Below, in pieces: positions 8,801 through 20,100 of a DNA stretch of 64,000 bases. Positions within the stretch are counted from its first letter, which is position 1. Each line of letters opens with the position of its first letter. The notes below the pieces were generated by a model that saw only the letters and a program-made list of their open reading frames with translations, was not told the DNA's origin and did not search any database. The position numbers were made by a program, and so were the translations under genes. The DNA lies in assembly GCF_023283825.1 (NCBI RefSeq), contig NZ_JAKILD010000011.1, positions 62,001-126,000 of the forward strand. The letters are read 5' to 3'. This DNA comes from Shewanella olleyana. GTDB taxonomy: Bacteria > Pseudomonadota > Gammaproteobacteria > Enterobacterales > Shewanellaceae.

Positions 8801-11800
8801 AAACGGCATAGAAGTCTCTGTAGTCATTGAATTATTGTTAGCGGACATAGGCGCTGAATTGGCATGAGCTGGCGCGATAAATTGGCCGCGGTCATGTAAG
8901 TTCATCACAGTTGTAGGTGCAACAGGGTTAAGCTTGGCAACTTTCGCTCGAATACTGTCAATGTTAGCCAGTGGCGCATCAACAATATGCTGGTAGATGT
9001 CACGACCACCTAAACTGACTTGCTTAACTAGGCTCAATTTCTTGGCCGTTTGCGCTTGTATATCAGTGTTAATACGAGTGCTCATCGCGCTTGCTTGTTC
9101 AGCGTTTTGGCTGATAAGAAGCTGCGAACACTGGTTTTCGCTCAAAGTAGCGATAATGGCCTTTTGGTTGGGCTTATTACTCAGTTTGCTATCCGAGTGA
9201 GCGTTCTGTACAGAAGCATTCAATCGAGTTTTCAATAAGCCATGCAATAAGCTAGCAATACCTGAAGCGGCAAAAGTATGTCCGATACAAGATTGCGCTT
9301 TGCTAGTCGCTGAGTGACTAAATACTTGAGACAACATTTGAGCACTATCGATACTGCGCAAATCAGGTGCTTGGTTTAGCTCTAATAAATCAATATCAGT
9401 TGCAGCCAATCCAACAGGAGTTAACACGTCATCGCTAATGGTTGAAAGCTGGTCTGTATGACCAAACGCCAAACTGTCGATGGTGCCATAACTATGGGTG
9501 CTTGCTGAATCTAGAGTATCTAACGCGCCTAAACCTTGATGTATTAGGTCGCAGTGCTCGCTATCAATAGCAGCTGCTTGCAACACTATTGCGCCAGCCC
9601 CTTCACCAATATTGAGTGCTTCAGTTGAGCCTGTTTTATCAATGCTTGCCGTTTTAAGCACGATATTTTCAATACTGCCAGATAAATCCACTGCGGCAAT
9701 AATCACTGCATCTAAAGGCTCTTGACGAGACTCCATCGCCAGTAAGTTTTGCGCCACATCAATACAGCGGTTAACTGATTGCTCGCCTGCTGAAATGGTG
9801 AAGGCAGGGCCATTAAAATCCCATAATGATGAGATGCGCGACGCCATAATATTACCAATAAAGCTGGTGTATTGGTTAAGCTTGGCGGCATCTAACACAC
9901 TGTCCATCGCAATGGTTTCAAGTGCTTGATATTCACTCTCTGACAAGCTTACGCCATGGGCATTTAGGCTTGCTGCAATTTGAGTATGCAGATTAACGCG
10001 GCCACGGAACTGATGTAATTCAAGCTCAGTCTCCATCGCAACCAGAACAGCCACTTTGCTACCAGACTCAAGCTTGGCGTCATGAATCGCTTCATCAGCA
10101 ACTTTCATTAATAACAATTGCTGTGAGATTAAACGATCATCTTCATTAGGTGGCACTTTGAAGCGTAAGAAGTCGAAATCAAATTGATCAATATAAGCAC
10201 CTGTTGGCGCTGTTTGACTCAGTCCAAATTTTTGTAATAACTCTGGGTGCTTATCTAAGCCTTTCCAACGTTTAGCTGGTAAAGTCGTAAATGCACTTTG
10301 ATTGTTATTTACCGCATCGGAAAACGCATTAACCGTCGACAATGAACCAAAGTGCGATGCCATACCGGTAATGTGCATCGGCATTTGCGCATTGATGGTT
10401 GTTGCAGGCGTTACACTTGCATTGTTGGGCGTGCTGAGCGCTGCATCAGGACTCTTCGCAAAGTATGACTCCACCAATAAATGGGCATTACAACCACCAA
10501 AACCAAATACTGACACACCAGCATGACGAGCAGTATTGCCAGCTTTATCAGGCCAAGGGAGAACATCATTAGGCAAGGTTGCAGGGCCAAACATTTCTGA
10601 TGGTGATGCAATCGGTGCGCTGATATTAATACTTGGCGGTAGAACACCTTGGCGCATCGCAAAAATCATTTTCATGATCCCTGGCATACCAGCAGCAGTG
10701 AGCAAATGACCTAAGTTGGATTTAGCTGAACCAATTAACGGCGTGTTACTGCCTTTGAGTTTGTTGCTAAAAAAGCGCTCCATTGAAGTCAGCTCTACTT
10801 TATCTCCCAAAGGAGTGCCAGTGGCGTGACATTCAAGCACTTCTATGTTGTCTGGGCCAAAGTTTTCATCATGCATAGCAGCATCAGCATAAGCACGTTC
10901 AAATGCTTTAACTTGGCCGTCACTGTTTGGGCTCAGTACAAATTGGCCTTTACCGTCATTCGATAAACCGATACCGCTAACGAGTGCATAAATATGGTCG
11001 CCATCGCGCTCAGCATCTTCAAGGCGTTTAAGGACTAAAACACCAGCACCTTCTCCTGCAAATAGCCCTTTTGAATTGCTATCAAAAGGCGCTGAAATAC
11101 CGTGGTCAGGGTAGGCGTGGAAAATGGAGAAACCCATGTTAATAAAGAATGGATCAGCGCCAGAGACAGCGCCAGCAAGCATCATGTCAGCTTTGCCAGT
11201 ATGTAAGTAATCACAGGCAAGCTTTAATGAATAAACTGAGCTTGCACAAGCTGCATCAAGGCTTAATTGCGCCGCACCTAGGCCTAGCGCATCAGCTACT
11301 AGTTTAGATGCGTTATGAGCAATGGCGCCATTAGACAAAGAAGCTGACGTTGTTTGTTGACTATATCCTTCACTATCAAATGGCTGCAATGTGAAACTTG
11401 GTTGTTGCAGTTTATCTTGCAACGCTTTTTCTACTGCGCTGTGATAAATCGGTACAAACAGTTCATTGGATTTAGCCGTTGGAAACGATAGTGTTCCCAT
11501 GACAATACCGGTGCGGTTTAATGCGCCATTGTTTTGTGGGTTTGTAATATCAACACCAGCATCATTCAATGCTTTACGCGCTGTATCGGTTGCCCATAAA
11601 AAACTGTCATCAAGGCCGCTAAATTGCTCGGCAGGAATACGGTAGCCATTTGCATCAAAACTGAAGTTTTGAATGTAGCCGCCTTTATCACAATAAAAAC
11701 GGTCTGACTCACCTTGCACACCTTGATAGTCAGCTGGGTTTGCATTGAGCTTTTGGCTGCTAATCGTGCTGCGAGAATCTTTTTTGTCTAATAAGTTTTG

Positions 11801-11902
11801 CCAGAATTTAGCGGGCGTATCCGCATCGGGATATTGAGTCGCTAAACCTACAATGGCAATCTTTGGGACTGTTGTATTTAGATTAGTTGATTGAGAACTC
11901 AA
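5813..11902 (-). CDS. pfaC: PfaC, PUFA synthase subunit (KS-CLF-DH-DH)
   Basis: This 2029-residue subunit has, in order: a ketosynthase (~13-480) with active-site DAACASS at ~217; a chain-length-factor-like domain (~505-940) where the cysteine region reads SAGEQS, so it is non-condensing; an Ala/Gln-rich linker; and two FabA-like dehydratase double-hotdog regions. Catalytic-histidine motifs are CHFQGDQVMAGS (~1471) and FHFHQDPVMPGS (~1924). Where FabA has its catalytic Asp, both repeats show Glu (LMAEGCGQL, LGVEAIIEL). It builds and dehydrates/isomerises the growing chain. The start is TTG at 11900-11902, overlapping the pfaB stop as TTGA; AAGGAG 8 bp upstream strongly supports it. Confidence 0.95.
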   Translation of the reverse strand: MSSQSTNLNTTVPKIAIVGLATQYPDADTPAKFWQNLLDKKDSRSTISSQKLNANPADYQGVQGESDRFYCDKGGYIQNFSFDANGYRIPAEQFSGLDDSFLWATDTARKALNDAGVDITNPQNNGALNRTGIVMGTLSFPTAKSNELFVPIYHSAVEKALQDKLQQPSFTLQPFDSEGYSQQTTSASLSNGAIAHNASKLVADALGLGAAQLSLDAACASSVYSLKLACDYLHTGKADMMLAGAVSGADPFFINMGFSIFHAYPDHGISAPFDSNSKGLFAGEGAGVLVLKRLEDAERDGDHIYALVSGIGLSNDGKGQFVLSPNSDGQVKAFERAYADAAMHDENFGPDNIEVLECHATGTPLGDKVELTSMERFFSNKLKGSNTPLIGSAKSNLGHLLTAAGMPGIMKMIFAMRQGVLPPSINISAPIASPSEMFGPATLPNDVLPWPDKAGNTARHAGVSVFGFGGCNAHLLVESYFAKSPDAALSTPNNASVTPATTINAQMPMHITGMASHFGSLSTVNAFSDAVNNNQSAFTTLPAKRWKGLDKHPELLQKFGLSQTAPTGAYIDQFDFDFLRFKVPPNEDDRLISQQLLLMKVADEAIHDAKLESGSKVAVLVAMETELELHQFRGRVNLHTQIAASLNAHGVSLSESEYQALETIAMDSVLDAAKLNQYTSFIGNIMASRISSLWDFNGPAFTISAGEQSVNRCIDVAQNLLAMESRQEPLDAVIIAAVDLSGSIENIVLKTASIDKTGSTEALNIGEGAGAIVLQAAAIDSEHCDLIHQGLGALDTLDSASTHSYGTIDSLAFGHTDQLSTISDDVLTPVGLAATDIDLLELNQAPDLRSIDSAQMLSQVFSHSATSKAQSCIGHTFAASGIASLLHGLLKTRLNASVQNAHSDSKLSNKPNQKAIIATLSENQCSQLLISQNAEQASAMSTRINTDIQAQTAKKLSLVKQVSLGGRDIYQHIVDAPLANIDSIRAKVAKLNPVAPTTVMNLHDRGQFIAPAHANSAPMSANNNSMTTETSMPFSDRSTQFNPTPKVATPTAQAAQATQSAQTSSVTSSVSAISQVPPAHLSAFEQNQWLAHQAQLAFLKSREQGLKVADALLKQELKQQVAQANGQPYVAQSFSQAVAPVQATNVLAQPVASAPILRPDHANVPPYTAPIPADKPCIWNYADLVEYAEGDIAKVFGPDYAVIDNYSRRVRLPTTDYLLVSRVTKLDATMNQYKPCSMTTEYDIPEDAPYLVDGQIPWAVAVESGQCDLMLISYLGIDFENKGERVYRLLDCTLTFLGDLPRGGDTLRYDIKINNFAKNGETLLFFFSYECFVGDKMVLKMDGGCAGFFTDQELDDGKGVIYTEDEIKTREAALNTPNKPRFEPLLHCAQTQFDYGQIHHLLNADIGSCFAGEHHNHQQASGKQDSLCFASEKFLMIEQVGNLDVHGGAWGLGFIEGHKQLAPDHWYFPCHFQGDQVMAGSLMAEGCGQLLQFFMLHIGMHTLVENGRFQPLENASQKVRCRGQVLPQHGELTYRMEVTEIGTHPRPYAKANIEILLNGKAVVDFQNLGVMIKEESECTRYTADSTEASAITSGANTSEAMTKNNSHNTPASLNAPLMTQVPDLSAPTNKGVIPLQHVEAPVLPDYPNRTPDTLPFTAYHMFEFATGDIENCFGPDFSIYRGFIPPRTPCGDLQLTTRVVDIQGKRGELKKPSSCIAEYEVPTDAWYFAKNSHASVMPYSVLMEISLQPNGFISGYMGTTLGFPGQELFFRNLDGSGELLRDVDLRGKTIVNDSKLLSTVIAGSNIIQSFSFDLSVDGEPFYTGSAVFGYFKGDALKNQLGIDNGRITQPWHVENNVAADITVDLLDKQSRVFHAPANQPHYRLAGGQLNFIDKAEIVDKGGKNGLGYLSASRTIDPSDWFFQFHFHQDPVMPGSLGVEAIIELMQTYAISKDLGKGFTNPKFGQILSDIKWKYRGQINPLNKQMSLDVHISAVKDENGKRIIVGDANLSKDGLRIYEVKDIAICIEEA

Positions 11903-14160
11903 GATTGTTCTCCTTCTAATTGAGGGGCCAACATATTGTCTGTGTGGTGACTACTTCGTTTTTCTGCCGCCAATGTTGTCGTCAGTAAACTCGACAAGGT
12001 CTCAGTAAGATAATCGAGCGAAATTGGGGTTTTATGAGTAATCAGTTGAGCAATACATTTAAGTAGCGCAGTTTGGTCATCGCCTTTTGCATTCACTGAA
12101 ATGGCTTGGCATGTTTGCGCCATTTCAGAGGTGCGAGAGATTTTGTCAATCAGTGTTGTCGTTTGTCTGTCAGCGCCGATTTCGACAAAAAGCGAGGCGC
12201 CCAGTTGACGTGCATTATTGACTAATTGGGTAAAATCTAACGGCTGACAAAAGGTATCGGCAATGGATGCTGCTATCGATTCACTGGTTAAATTAATCGG
12301 CGATTGGCTAGCTGCGCTAATAAATTTAATTTGGCTTGCGAAAGATGTAATAACATCTTGATCATGCAAAGGCTGCTGATAAAAGGCTTGTACGTTGTCT
12401 CGAATAAGCATCGCAGGTTTGGTGTGCATTGCGGTTACTCGATTCGCTGCTATGCCACGTTTTCCGATTTGTTTTAGCAATGCTTTACAGCTTTCCTCAC
12501 AGCCTGCAAGCACACAAGTATCACCTTGGATGATAGCAAGGTAAGCACGTGGGAAATCAGCTAATACTTTTTCGATATCAGCAGGCGCTGCACGAACCAC
12601 AAAGCTATTCCATACAATGTCTTCGCCATGTTCTAGCTGCCATGCTTGACGAACGCAGTCTAAGCGGCCCGAAATATCAGTGGTGAAAATGCTGTTGGTT
12701 TGCGTTGCTTCAATCATATTGTGGGGTGTTTTCCACACATCAAGACTGGCCCACATTGATGCTTCGCCCATTGAGTAACCCATGGCAAAGTTAGGTTTAA
12801 TGCCGAAATGCTCAGTGAGCACTTTGGTTAGAATGTAACTTGCGCCTACACCTGCAATAGCCAGTTCACCTAAGCTCATGTCAGCGGTTTTAGCATTTTC
12901 AGCATAAATACTATCAGCTTGCAGCATGGCTTTGACATCACCATCGCGCTCTAGCTGGGCAAATAATGCTGGAAAGTAGCGCGGCAGTTGAGCAAACATT
13001 TGCGGGTATACCGTGCCCACGCCAGGGTAAACAAAACACAGGCCATTATTGCCAAGTACTTTATCTGAAGTGAGATGAAAGCAGCTTCCTGACGGGGTTT
13101 TGTGTTCAATGCTTAAGTTGCTTTTAGCTTGAACTTCATTTGCCGCAGTGGCTTCAGCTTTACCAATCGTGCTAAGCATGACATTGATTTCACTTACTGC
13201 ATTAGTCACTGAATTTGCCATAACAACTGCCGATAAAGGCTGGGTCTGATCAAATTGCTTTAGCTGGCTAAGCATGAAGGAGATAGCTGTGCTGCCACTC
13301 TTGTCATTTTGTTCAGGCAGCGCTGCCAATTGAGTGCTTAATTCTTGCAGCTGCTGTTTCATCGACCATAGGTCATTGGCTGATACAGGCAAAAATAGTC
13401 GATTGTCATCTACCAAAGAACTTGCTTGAGCAAGCTCAGTGCCTTGAACAAAGACGGCACTGTGTTGCTTGTTGCCTTCACTAAAATTAAAGCTGGCAAC
13501 GCGATTTTGGTGCATTTCAGTAAACCAGTATTGAGCATCAGCTGACTGATTGTCTGAAACTGCATTTGGCACACTGCGAGTGGCAATGCTGCCTATCATC
13601 ATAACCAACTGGGCAAATTTATCTTTATAACAAGTTAATTGAGTCGCATCGACATGAGTAGGCTGAATATGTGCACGCTTGGCTTGAACTAAAGCCGCAT
13701 TTATTGCACTTTGCATATCATCAGCTTCACCCAAACCGGTTAAGTAGGCATGAGGGTGACAGCGATGTTTAGCTGCTACAATCGCAGGCATCATTAATAA
13801 ACGATACGGTAATTCAGGGTGACTGAGTAATACCGTATGTTGCTGATCAATATGGGTGATGGCTTGAGCGAAATAGTCATTAAAGCTATGTGCTGTATTA
13901 ACAGCACTTTTGCTAACAGCACTTTCGCTAACAACATGCTCACTCAAGCTCGCATCTAGGCTTGAAACATCAATTTCAAGATCAATTGCTGAAGCGCCAA
14001 TGGCCTCAGCTAATGAACAAGGCTTAATCGCTGCAAAGCTATTGGCACTAAAATCATTGCCTGAAGATGTTGCGAATGAGACTTGCTCATTCGCAACCAG
14101 CTTTAAGGCTATTCGCATGCTTTTAATGGCAGACGTTGAAGGAGGCAGTAGATTACTCAC
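11899..14160 (-). CDS. pfaB: PfaB, PUFA synthase acyltransferase subunit
   Basis: The 753-residue protein has a degenerate ketosynthase-like N-terminal half and a C-terminal acyltransferase whose nucleophile elbow is GYSMGEAS (~residue 460), preceded by CFVYPGVGTVYPQMF, the AT entry motif. By knowledge of other marine bacteria, PfaB helps determine the product (EPA or DHA); the sequence alone does not tell me which, although six ACPs in PfaA and a Shewanella-like setting favour EPA. The start is GTG at 14158-14160, overlapping the pfaA stop as GTGA, with GGAGG about 10 bp upstream inside pfaA. Its stop overlaps the pfaC start by 4 bp. Confidence 0.93.
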   Translation of the reverse strand: MSNLLPPSTSAIKSMRIALKLVANEQVSFATSSGNDFSANSFAAIKPCSLAEAIGASAIDLEIDVSSLDASLSEHVVSESAVSKSAVNTAHSFNDYFAQAITHIDQQHTVLLSHPELPYRLLMMPAIVAAKHRCHPHAYLTGLGEADDMQSAINAALVQAKRAHIQPTHVDATQLTCYKDKFAQLVMMIGSIATRSVPNAVSDNQSADAQYWFTEMHQNRVASFNFSEGNKQHSAVFVQGTELAQASSLVDDNRLFLPVSANDLWSMKQQLQELSTQLAALPEQNDKSGSTAISFMLSQLKQFDQTQPLSAVVMANSVTNAVSEINVMLSTIGKAEATAANEVQAKSNLSIEHKTPSGSCFHLTSDKVLGNNGLCFVYPGVGTVYPQMFAQLPRYFPALFAQLERDGDVKAMLQADSIYAENAKTADMSLGELAIAGVGASYILTKVLTEHFGIKPNFAMGYSMGEASMWASLDVWKTPHNMIEATQTNSIFTTDISGRLDCVRQAWQLEHGEDIVWNSFVVRAAPADIEKVLADFPRAYLAIIQGDTCVLAGCEESCKALLKQIGKRGIAANRVTAMHTKPAMLIRDNVQAFYQQPLHDQDVITSFASQIKFISAASQSPINLTSESIAASIADTFCQPLDFTQLVNNARQLGASLFVEIGADRQTTTLIDKISRTSEMAQTCQAISVNAKGDDQTALLKCIAQLITHKTPISLDYLTETLSSLLTTTLAAEKRSSHHTDNMLAPQLEGEQS

Positions 14161-17100
14161 ACAGACTCCTGCAAATCAGCTAATGCTTTGGCTGGGGCTA
14201 AAAATGCCTCATTCAAGCTTTTGCTGATGGTCGTTTTTGCGCTTAGCATAGTGCAGCTTAAGCGGCCATCTTGGTGATAAAGTGTAATATCAGCCGTTAA
14301 CGAGCGGCTAGTACTTTTAAGCACATTCAACACTAAGTAACCTTTATCACCTGAAGTGAACGGCGCATAAGTGGTTAATTCACCAATGGTTGACGGTAAG
14401 CTCGCTGCATCGTGTTTGATACGCGCCCACACTAACATGGCTTGTAAAAGTAAATCTTCAGCAAAAGCCTGACTACCACCTAAACCTGTTTGCGGGGTAA
14501 AGCTTGCACAATCTTTGGCATCAATTTGAGGTAATTCAACTGAACAAACCAATTGCTCATCGTTGGCAATTAACAGCTGCTTCATTCCTTGAAGGCGAGG
14601 GCCATGGAATAAGCTGCCATTGCTATATAGCTCGCTATCAGTGCTAATGACTTTACCTGAGCTTGCTAATTGCTGCGCATTTTTTGCTGCAGTTGGTAGC
14701 GTGGTTGAAACCGCTTCTTTAGCAACCTTCTCGTTAACAATCTTCTCGTTAACAATCAGGTTTGCTTGATACTGAGGTCTAAGCAAGCTATCAACGGCAT
14801 CATTTTGCATTCGACTCGCAATCAGTGCTTTTAAGCCTGATTCTGTTTGCGTCAATGTCAGCGTTAATACTTGTGGCTCTTTAGTCTCGAAAATAATGCC
14901 TTTCAGCAATTTATAATCTTGAACCGTAACAGGTAGGCCACACAGTTTTTGCGCAGTTTCACGCATCCATTGTATAGCGCACACTGTCGGCAGTACTGGA
15001 TTACCCGCGATGCAATGATCTTCAAGGAAGGGCATTGCAACAGGGTTTAGTACTCGTTCAACAGTAACCGCGTTGTTAACAACACGGTTATCTGGAGCAG
15101 TAAAAGAAAGAATCAGCGAACCCTCGGCATTAAGCGAAGAGTCCGCATTAAGCTTTTTTACAGCAGCGCCTGTTTTAGCTGCTGAACTTGAGCCCTGCAT
15201 ACTTGAACCGATTAATAGCTGTACGCCAGATTCAGACAATAGGCTGTGAGCAAACAAGTTTGCGCCTTTATCAAGTGGAATAACGTATACGCCGCGCTCA
15301 ACAAACATTTTCTTTAACGCTGAACTGACCATACCGCCGTCCCAAGGTCCCCAGTTAAAGCTCATCACTTTTGCTTGCGGGTAGTTAGCTGCAAGTTGTA
15401 GTGCTGTCTTGTTTAGGATCTCATTCGACATTGAGTAATCACTTTGACCAGTGTTGCCATAGAAACCCGCTGCTGATGAGAACATAGCAACTAGCTTCAA
15501 TTTACTTGCGTCAATCGCATTAATGATGCCGGCAAAGCCCGAGACTTTAGTGCCATATACACGGCCTAACTCAGCTAATGTTTTGTCTTGAATGTGTTTA
15601 TCGGCGAGTACACCCGCACCATGAATGATGCCTGTAATCGGTTTAAGGCCAGCAAGTGATTGCTTGATGGCTGCGTCTGAGCTGACATCCATGCTGATGT
15701 ATTCAGCACTTGCACCGACAGCTTTAAATGCTGCTAATGAGCGATCAATTTCTAAACTGCTGGTAATCGGCCAAACTAAGGCATCAATTTGCTTTGGTGT
15801 TGGCTTATTACCTTGAGATTGAATAAATCCAATTGCAGCAGCTTTCAACTGACTTGTGTTTACTTCACTAACGTTAGGCGCAGCCGCTATGACACTCTTA
15901 GCCCAAGTCGGTAAATTACCGGCTAAATGCTCACTGCGACCCGCTAGGATAAAGTGCGACTGGGTTTGCTTAGCAAGAGTTAAGGCACATTCAAATGTGA
16001 CGCCTTTGGCTCCGCCAGTCACCAGCACTGTATCTTCATTGTTTAATGAGGTGGTTTGGTAACGGGTTTGAGCAGTTGTCGTAGCAGATAAAGTATGACG
16101 ACCTTGGTCGCTAATACCCACTTCAGCAGTTGCAGTATCAAGATCAAATAACTCTTCAATAACGGCTTGTGCTAACTCAACTGCCTCAAAGCTTGGGGTA
16201 ATATCCAATGCTCTACAGAACACAGTTGGCCACTCATGACCTAATGTTTTAGATAAACCAGATAATGCAGCTTGGTTTAGCTCAGCCTTTGCAAGTTCGT
16301 TACTGTTTAAGTAACCAAAGCCACCATCGATACGGCTAACAGTCATAAAGCTAACACGCTCAGTTTTTGCTAGTTCAGCAAATGGTTTCTGTAGGTGTTT
16401 AGCCATCAAGAAAGCTTGCTCTACTGCTACAAAACCTGCATCACTTAATGGCAAAGGACCTTGTGCTGTTAGTTGAGGTTGCAGGTGAACAAAGCCGGCG
16501 ATCTTATGTTGCTTGCTAATTTGAGCAATGACATCGCTAATCGCGTCGTCATTGACCGCAGATAAAGTGAAGCTGGCAATATCACTGCTAAGCGGTGATT
16601 GCGCAGATGTCACAGACTCTGGGCTACGAATAACGGCGACGGTTAGGCCTGTTGCTACTAATTTTTCAGCTAAAACACCTGCGTTATGGCCGTCATCATT
16701 GATAACGATACATGCGTCTTTTGAAAAACCGTCAACTAACTTATCCGCCGCTGGTAGCTTTTTTAGAGCAACTTCCTGATGAGGAGGTAAGTCTGTTGCT
16801 AACTCTGCTGTGGCTGTTGCAGGTGAAGTGTCAGTTGAGCTTAGCGTTGGCTGAGAGCCTTCAGCTGCACTTGTTGAAAGTTTGCTGTTCATAGCGCCTG
16901 CGGCTGGGAGTTTACTACCCATATAAGAAACGATTTCGCCTAGGGTGCGACACTCTGCTAAATCTTCAGGGTTTAATTCAGGTAAGCCCGGAAGTTCGTC
17001 TTGAACCGTCCCTAAAATTTCAACACGTTTGATTGAATCGATGCCTAAATCTGCTTCCATATCCATGCTTAGCTCAAGCATTTCAGTTGGGTAACCGGTT

Positions 17101-20100
17101 TTTTCTGCAACCACAGTCATCATAGTGCTTTGCACTTGCTCAGCACTTAAACCAGAAGCTTGAGTAGCGCCTGCGGCTGCTTGTGTTTGAGTCCCTGCGG
17201 CAGTTGTCGCACTAACAGCAGGAAGCTTGCTGTTCATGTAGCTCACGATTTCACCTAGCGTACGACACTCAGCTAAATCTTCAGGGTTAAGCTCTGGTAG
17301 CGTTGGGAGTTCATCTTGAACTGTACCTAGAATCTCAACACGTTTGATTGAATCGATGCCTAAATCAGCTTCCATATCCATGCTTAGCTCAAGCATTTCA
17401 GTTGGGTAACCGGTTTTTTCAGCAACCACATTCATCATAGTGCTTTGAACTTCTTGTGCGCTCAAGGCTTTCTCAGCACTTAAACCAGAAGCTTGAGCAA
17501 CTGGAGCTACAACGGCTGTGCTGTTCATAGCGCCTGCGGCGGGTAGTTTAGAGCCTTCAGCTGGTAACTTAGAGTTCATATAAGATACGATTTCGCCAAG
17601 GGTACGACATTCAGCTAAATCTTCAGGACTTAGCTCTGGCAGTGTTGGTAATTCGTCTTGAACTGTACCTAGAATTTCAACTCGCTTGATTGAATCGATG
17701 CCTAAATCGGCTTCCATATCCATGCTTAATTCAAGCATTTCAGTTGGGTAACCAGTTTTTTCAGCAACTACAGTCATCATAGTGCTTTGTACTTCTTGCG
17801 CGCTCAAGGCTGTTTCAGCACTTAAACCTGATGCTTGAGCAACTGGAGCTACAGCCTGTGTATTAGCGCCTGCGGCTGAACTTGCAGGAAGCTTAGAGTT
17901 CATGTAGTCAACGATTTCACCAAGAGTACGACACTCAGCTAAATCTTCAGGGCTAAGCTCAGGCAGTGTTGGCAGTTCGTCTTGAACAGTACCTAATATT
18001 TCAACACGTTTGATTGAGTCGATACCAAGGTCTGCTTCCATATCCATGCTTAATTCAAGCATTTCAGTTGGGTAACCAGTCTTTTCAGCAACTACTGTCA
18101 TCATTGTGCTTTGAACTTCTTGCGCGCTCAGGGCTGTCTCAGCACTTAAACCAGAAGCTTGAGTAACTGGAGCTGCTGCGGCTGTGTGAGTCACATTTGC
18201 AGTATTGCTGTTCATAGCGCCTGCGGCGGGTAGTTTACTACCCATATAAGATACGATTTCACCAAGGGTACGACACTCAGCTAAATCTTCAGGACTTAGT
18301 TCAGGCAGTGTTGGCAGTTCGTCTTGAACAGTACCTAATATTTCAACACGTTTGATTGAGTCGATACCAAGGTCTGCTTCCATATCCATGCTTAATTCAA
18401 GCATTTCAGTTGGGTAACCTGTCTTTTCAGCAACGACTTCTAGCATAGTATTCAGAACTGTCTCTGCGCTAAGACCAGATGCAGGAGCTGCAGACTGAAC
18501 TGGTGATGCAACTGAGGCAGAACCTGCTGCGGCACTTGTAGGAAGTTTATTGTTCATAGCGCCTGCGGCGGGGAGTTTACTTCCCATATAAGATACGATT
18601 TCGCCCAGGGTACGACACTCAGCTAAATCTTCAGGGCTTAGCTCTGGCAATGTTGGTAGTTCGTCTTGAACCGTACCTAGAATTTCAACACGTTTGATGG
18701 AGTCGATACCAAGATCAGCTTCCATATCCATGCTTAATTCAAGCATTTCAGTTGGGTAACCTGTTTTTTCTGCAACCACTTCTAACATAGTATTCAGAAC
18801 TGTTTCTGCGCTTAAGCCTGTAGGTGCTGCAACTGCTGGCGCAACGACAGGAGCGGCAACTGGGGCAGGTGCTTTTACTGGTTCAATACGTGGCGCTGGA
18901 GCGGCCATAGCGGCTGGTTTGGCAGCAGTTTGAGTAATTGACGCTTGAACAGCTGGAGCTTGTGCCGTCGGAGCTTGCACAGGAGCCGTTACTTTCACCG
19001 CTTCAACTACTGGCGCAGCAATCACTGGAGTCGTAACGACAGGTTTGGCGGCTACAGGGGGATTAACAACTGGTGCTTGACCTGTCAGCATGCTTAATGC
19101 GTTTTGGCTTGATTGTGCTTGCTGCTCAAGGAACAAAGTATGACTTTGTAGTGTTTGAGCTTGATGTTGGTGGAATAGCTCCATTGAGCGTTGTAGGCTC
19201 TCAGGAATAGCATGTCCTGCAGCGGCCATTTTACTTTGCTCGGCCATTAAGTGTGTAAAGGTATCACCATATTGCTGCGGAATAGCTAAGAATTGCTGAT
19301 GCAAATCAGCGGCTTGCTGTTGTGCATTAAAGAACGCTTCTAAGCTGCCAGCAACAGGCGTTGCCTGAACTTGCATTTGAGGTGCTATTACTTGAGAAGC
19401 TTGAGTCACTGGTGCAGCGGCGTTAGGTACTGTTGCTGCGCCAGATGTGGCAACTTCAACATATTCAGTTTTAATCACTTCTTTTTCCACGATTTTCTCT
19501 ACTACTTTTTCAACTGGCATTTCGATAACTTTCTCTACAATCGTTTCAACGATTTGCGAAGTGACTTGGCCTGTTGCTAATGATTTTTCCATCTTGGCAC
19601 GAGTTGGTGCGCTGATGTGGTTTGACGCAGTTAACTTGACGTTCATACCTTTTGGTACAGCAGGGGCTGCGATTTCAGCTTGGTAAGGGTCAACTTCAGT
19701 AAGCGGAGCGCCTAATACGCTAAGTTGCATAGCAGCGACACGTAATTGCACATCGCTATTGCCTTTAGGATTAGGGTTAATGCTAATCACAGATACAGCT
19801 TCAGCTTTATTACCTAGCGTTGCTTCAACCAGTTTTTGTAAAATATTCTTAGGTCCGAACTCAACAAATACACGGGCACCAGCATCATACATATTGTTTA
19901 ATTGGTCAGTGAAACGCACTGATTGCAACATGTGTTGTTTGAACGCCGCTTTAATTGATTTAGCATCAGCAGGATGCTTTTCACCTGTCGCATTAGAGAA
20001 TAAATCAACTTTGCTAGCGGTAAATTTGGCTTTATCGATGGCTTTAGCGAATGGCTTTTGCGCATGTCCCACAAGTGGAGTGTGGAAAGCTCCAGATACT

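Noticed and set aside
8437..9238. Several plus-strand frames opposite pfaC
   Set aside because: Shadows of the Ala/Gln-rich linker and CLF-domain coding sequence; no start signals or recognisable domains.
16910..18835. Regularly spaced direct repeats resembling a repeat array
   Set aside because: The period is ~315-342 bp, in frame, and encodes ACP domains; not a CRISPR array.
19371..19686. Overlapping plus-strand frames rich in Phe and Ser
   Set aside because: They are complements of the VEK-rich linker of pfaA, a low-complexity shadow.
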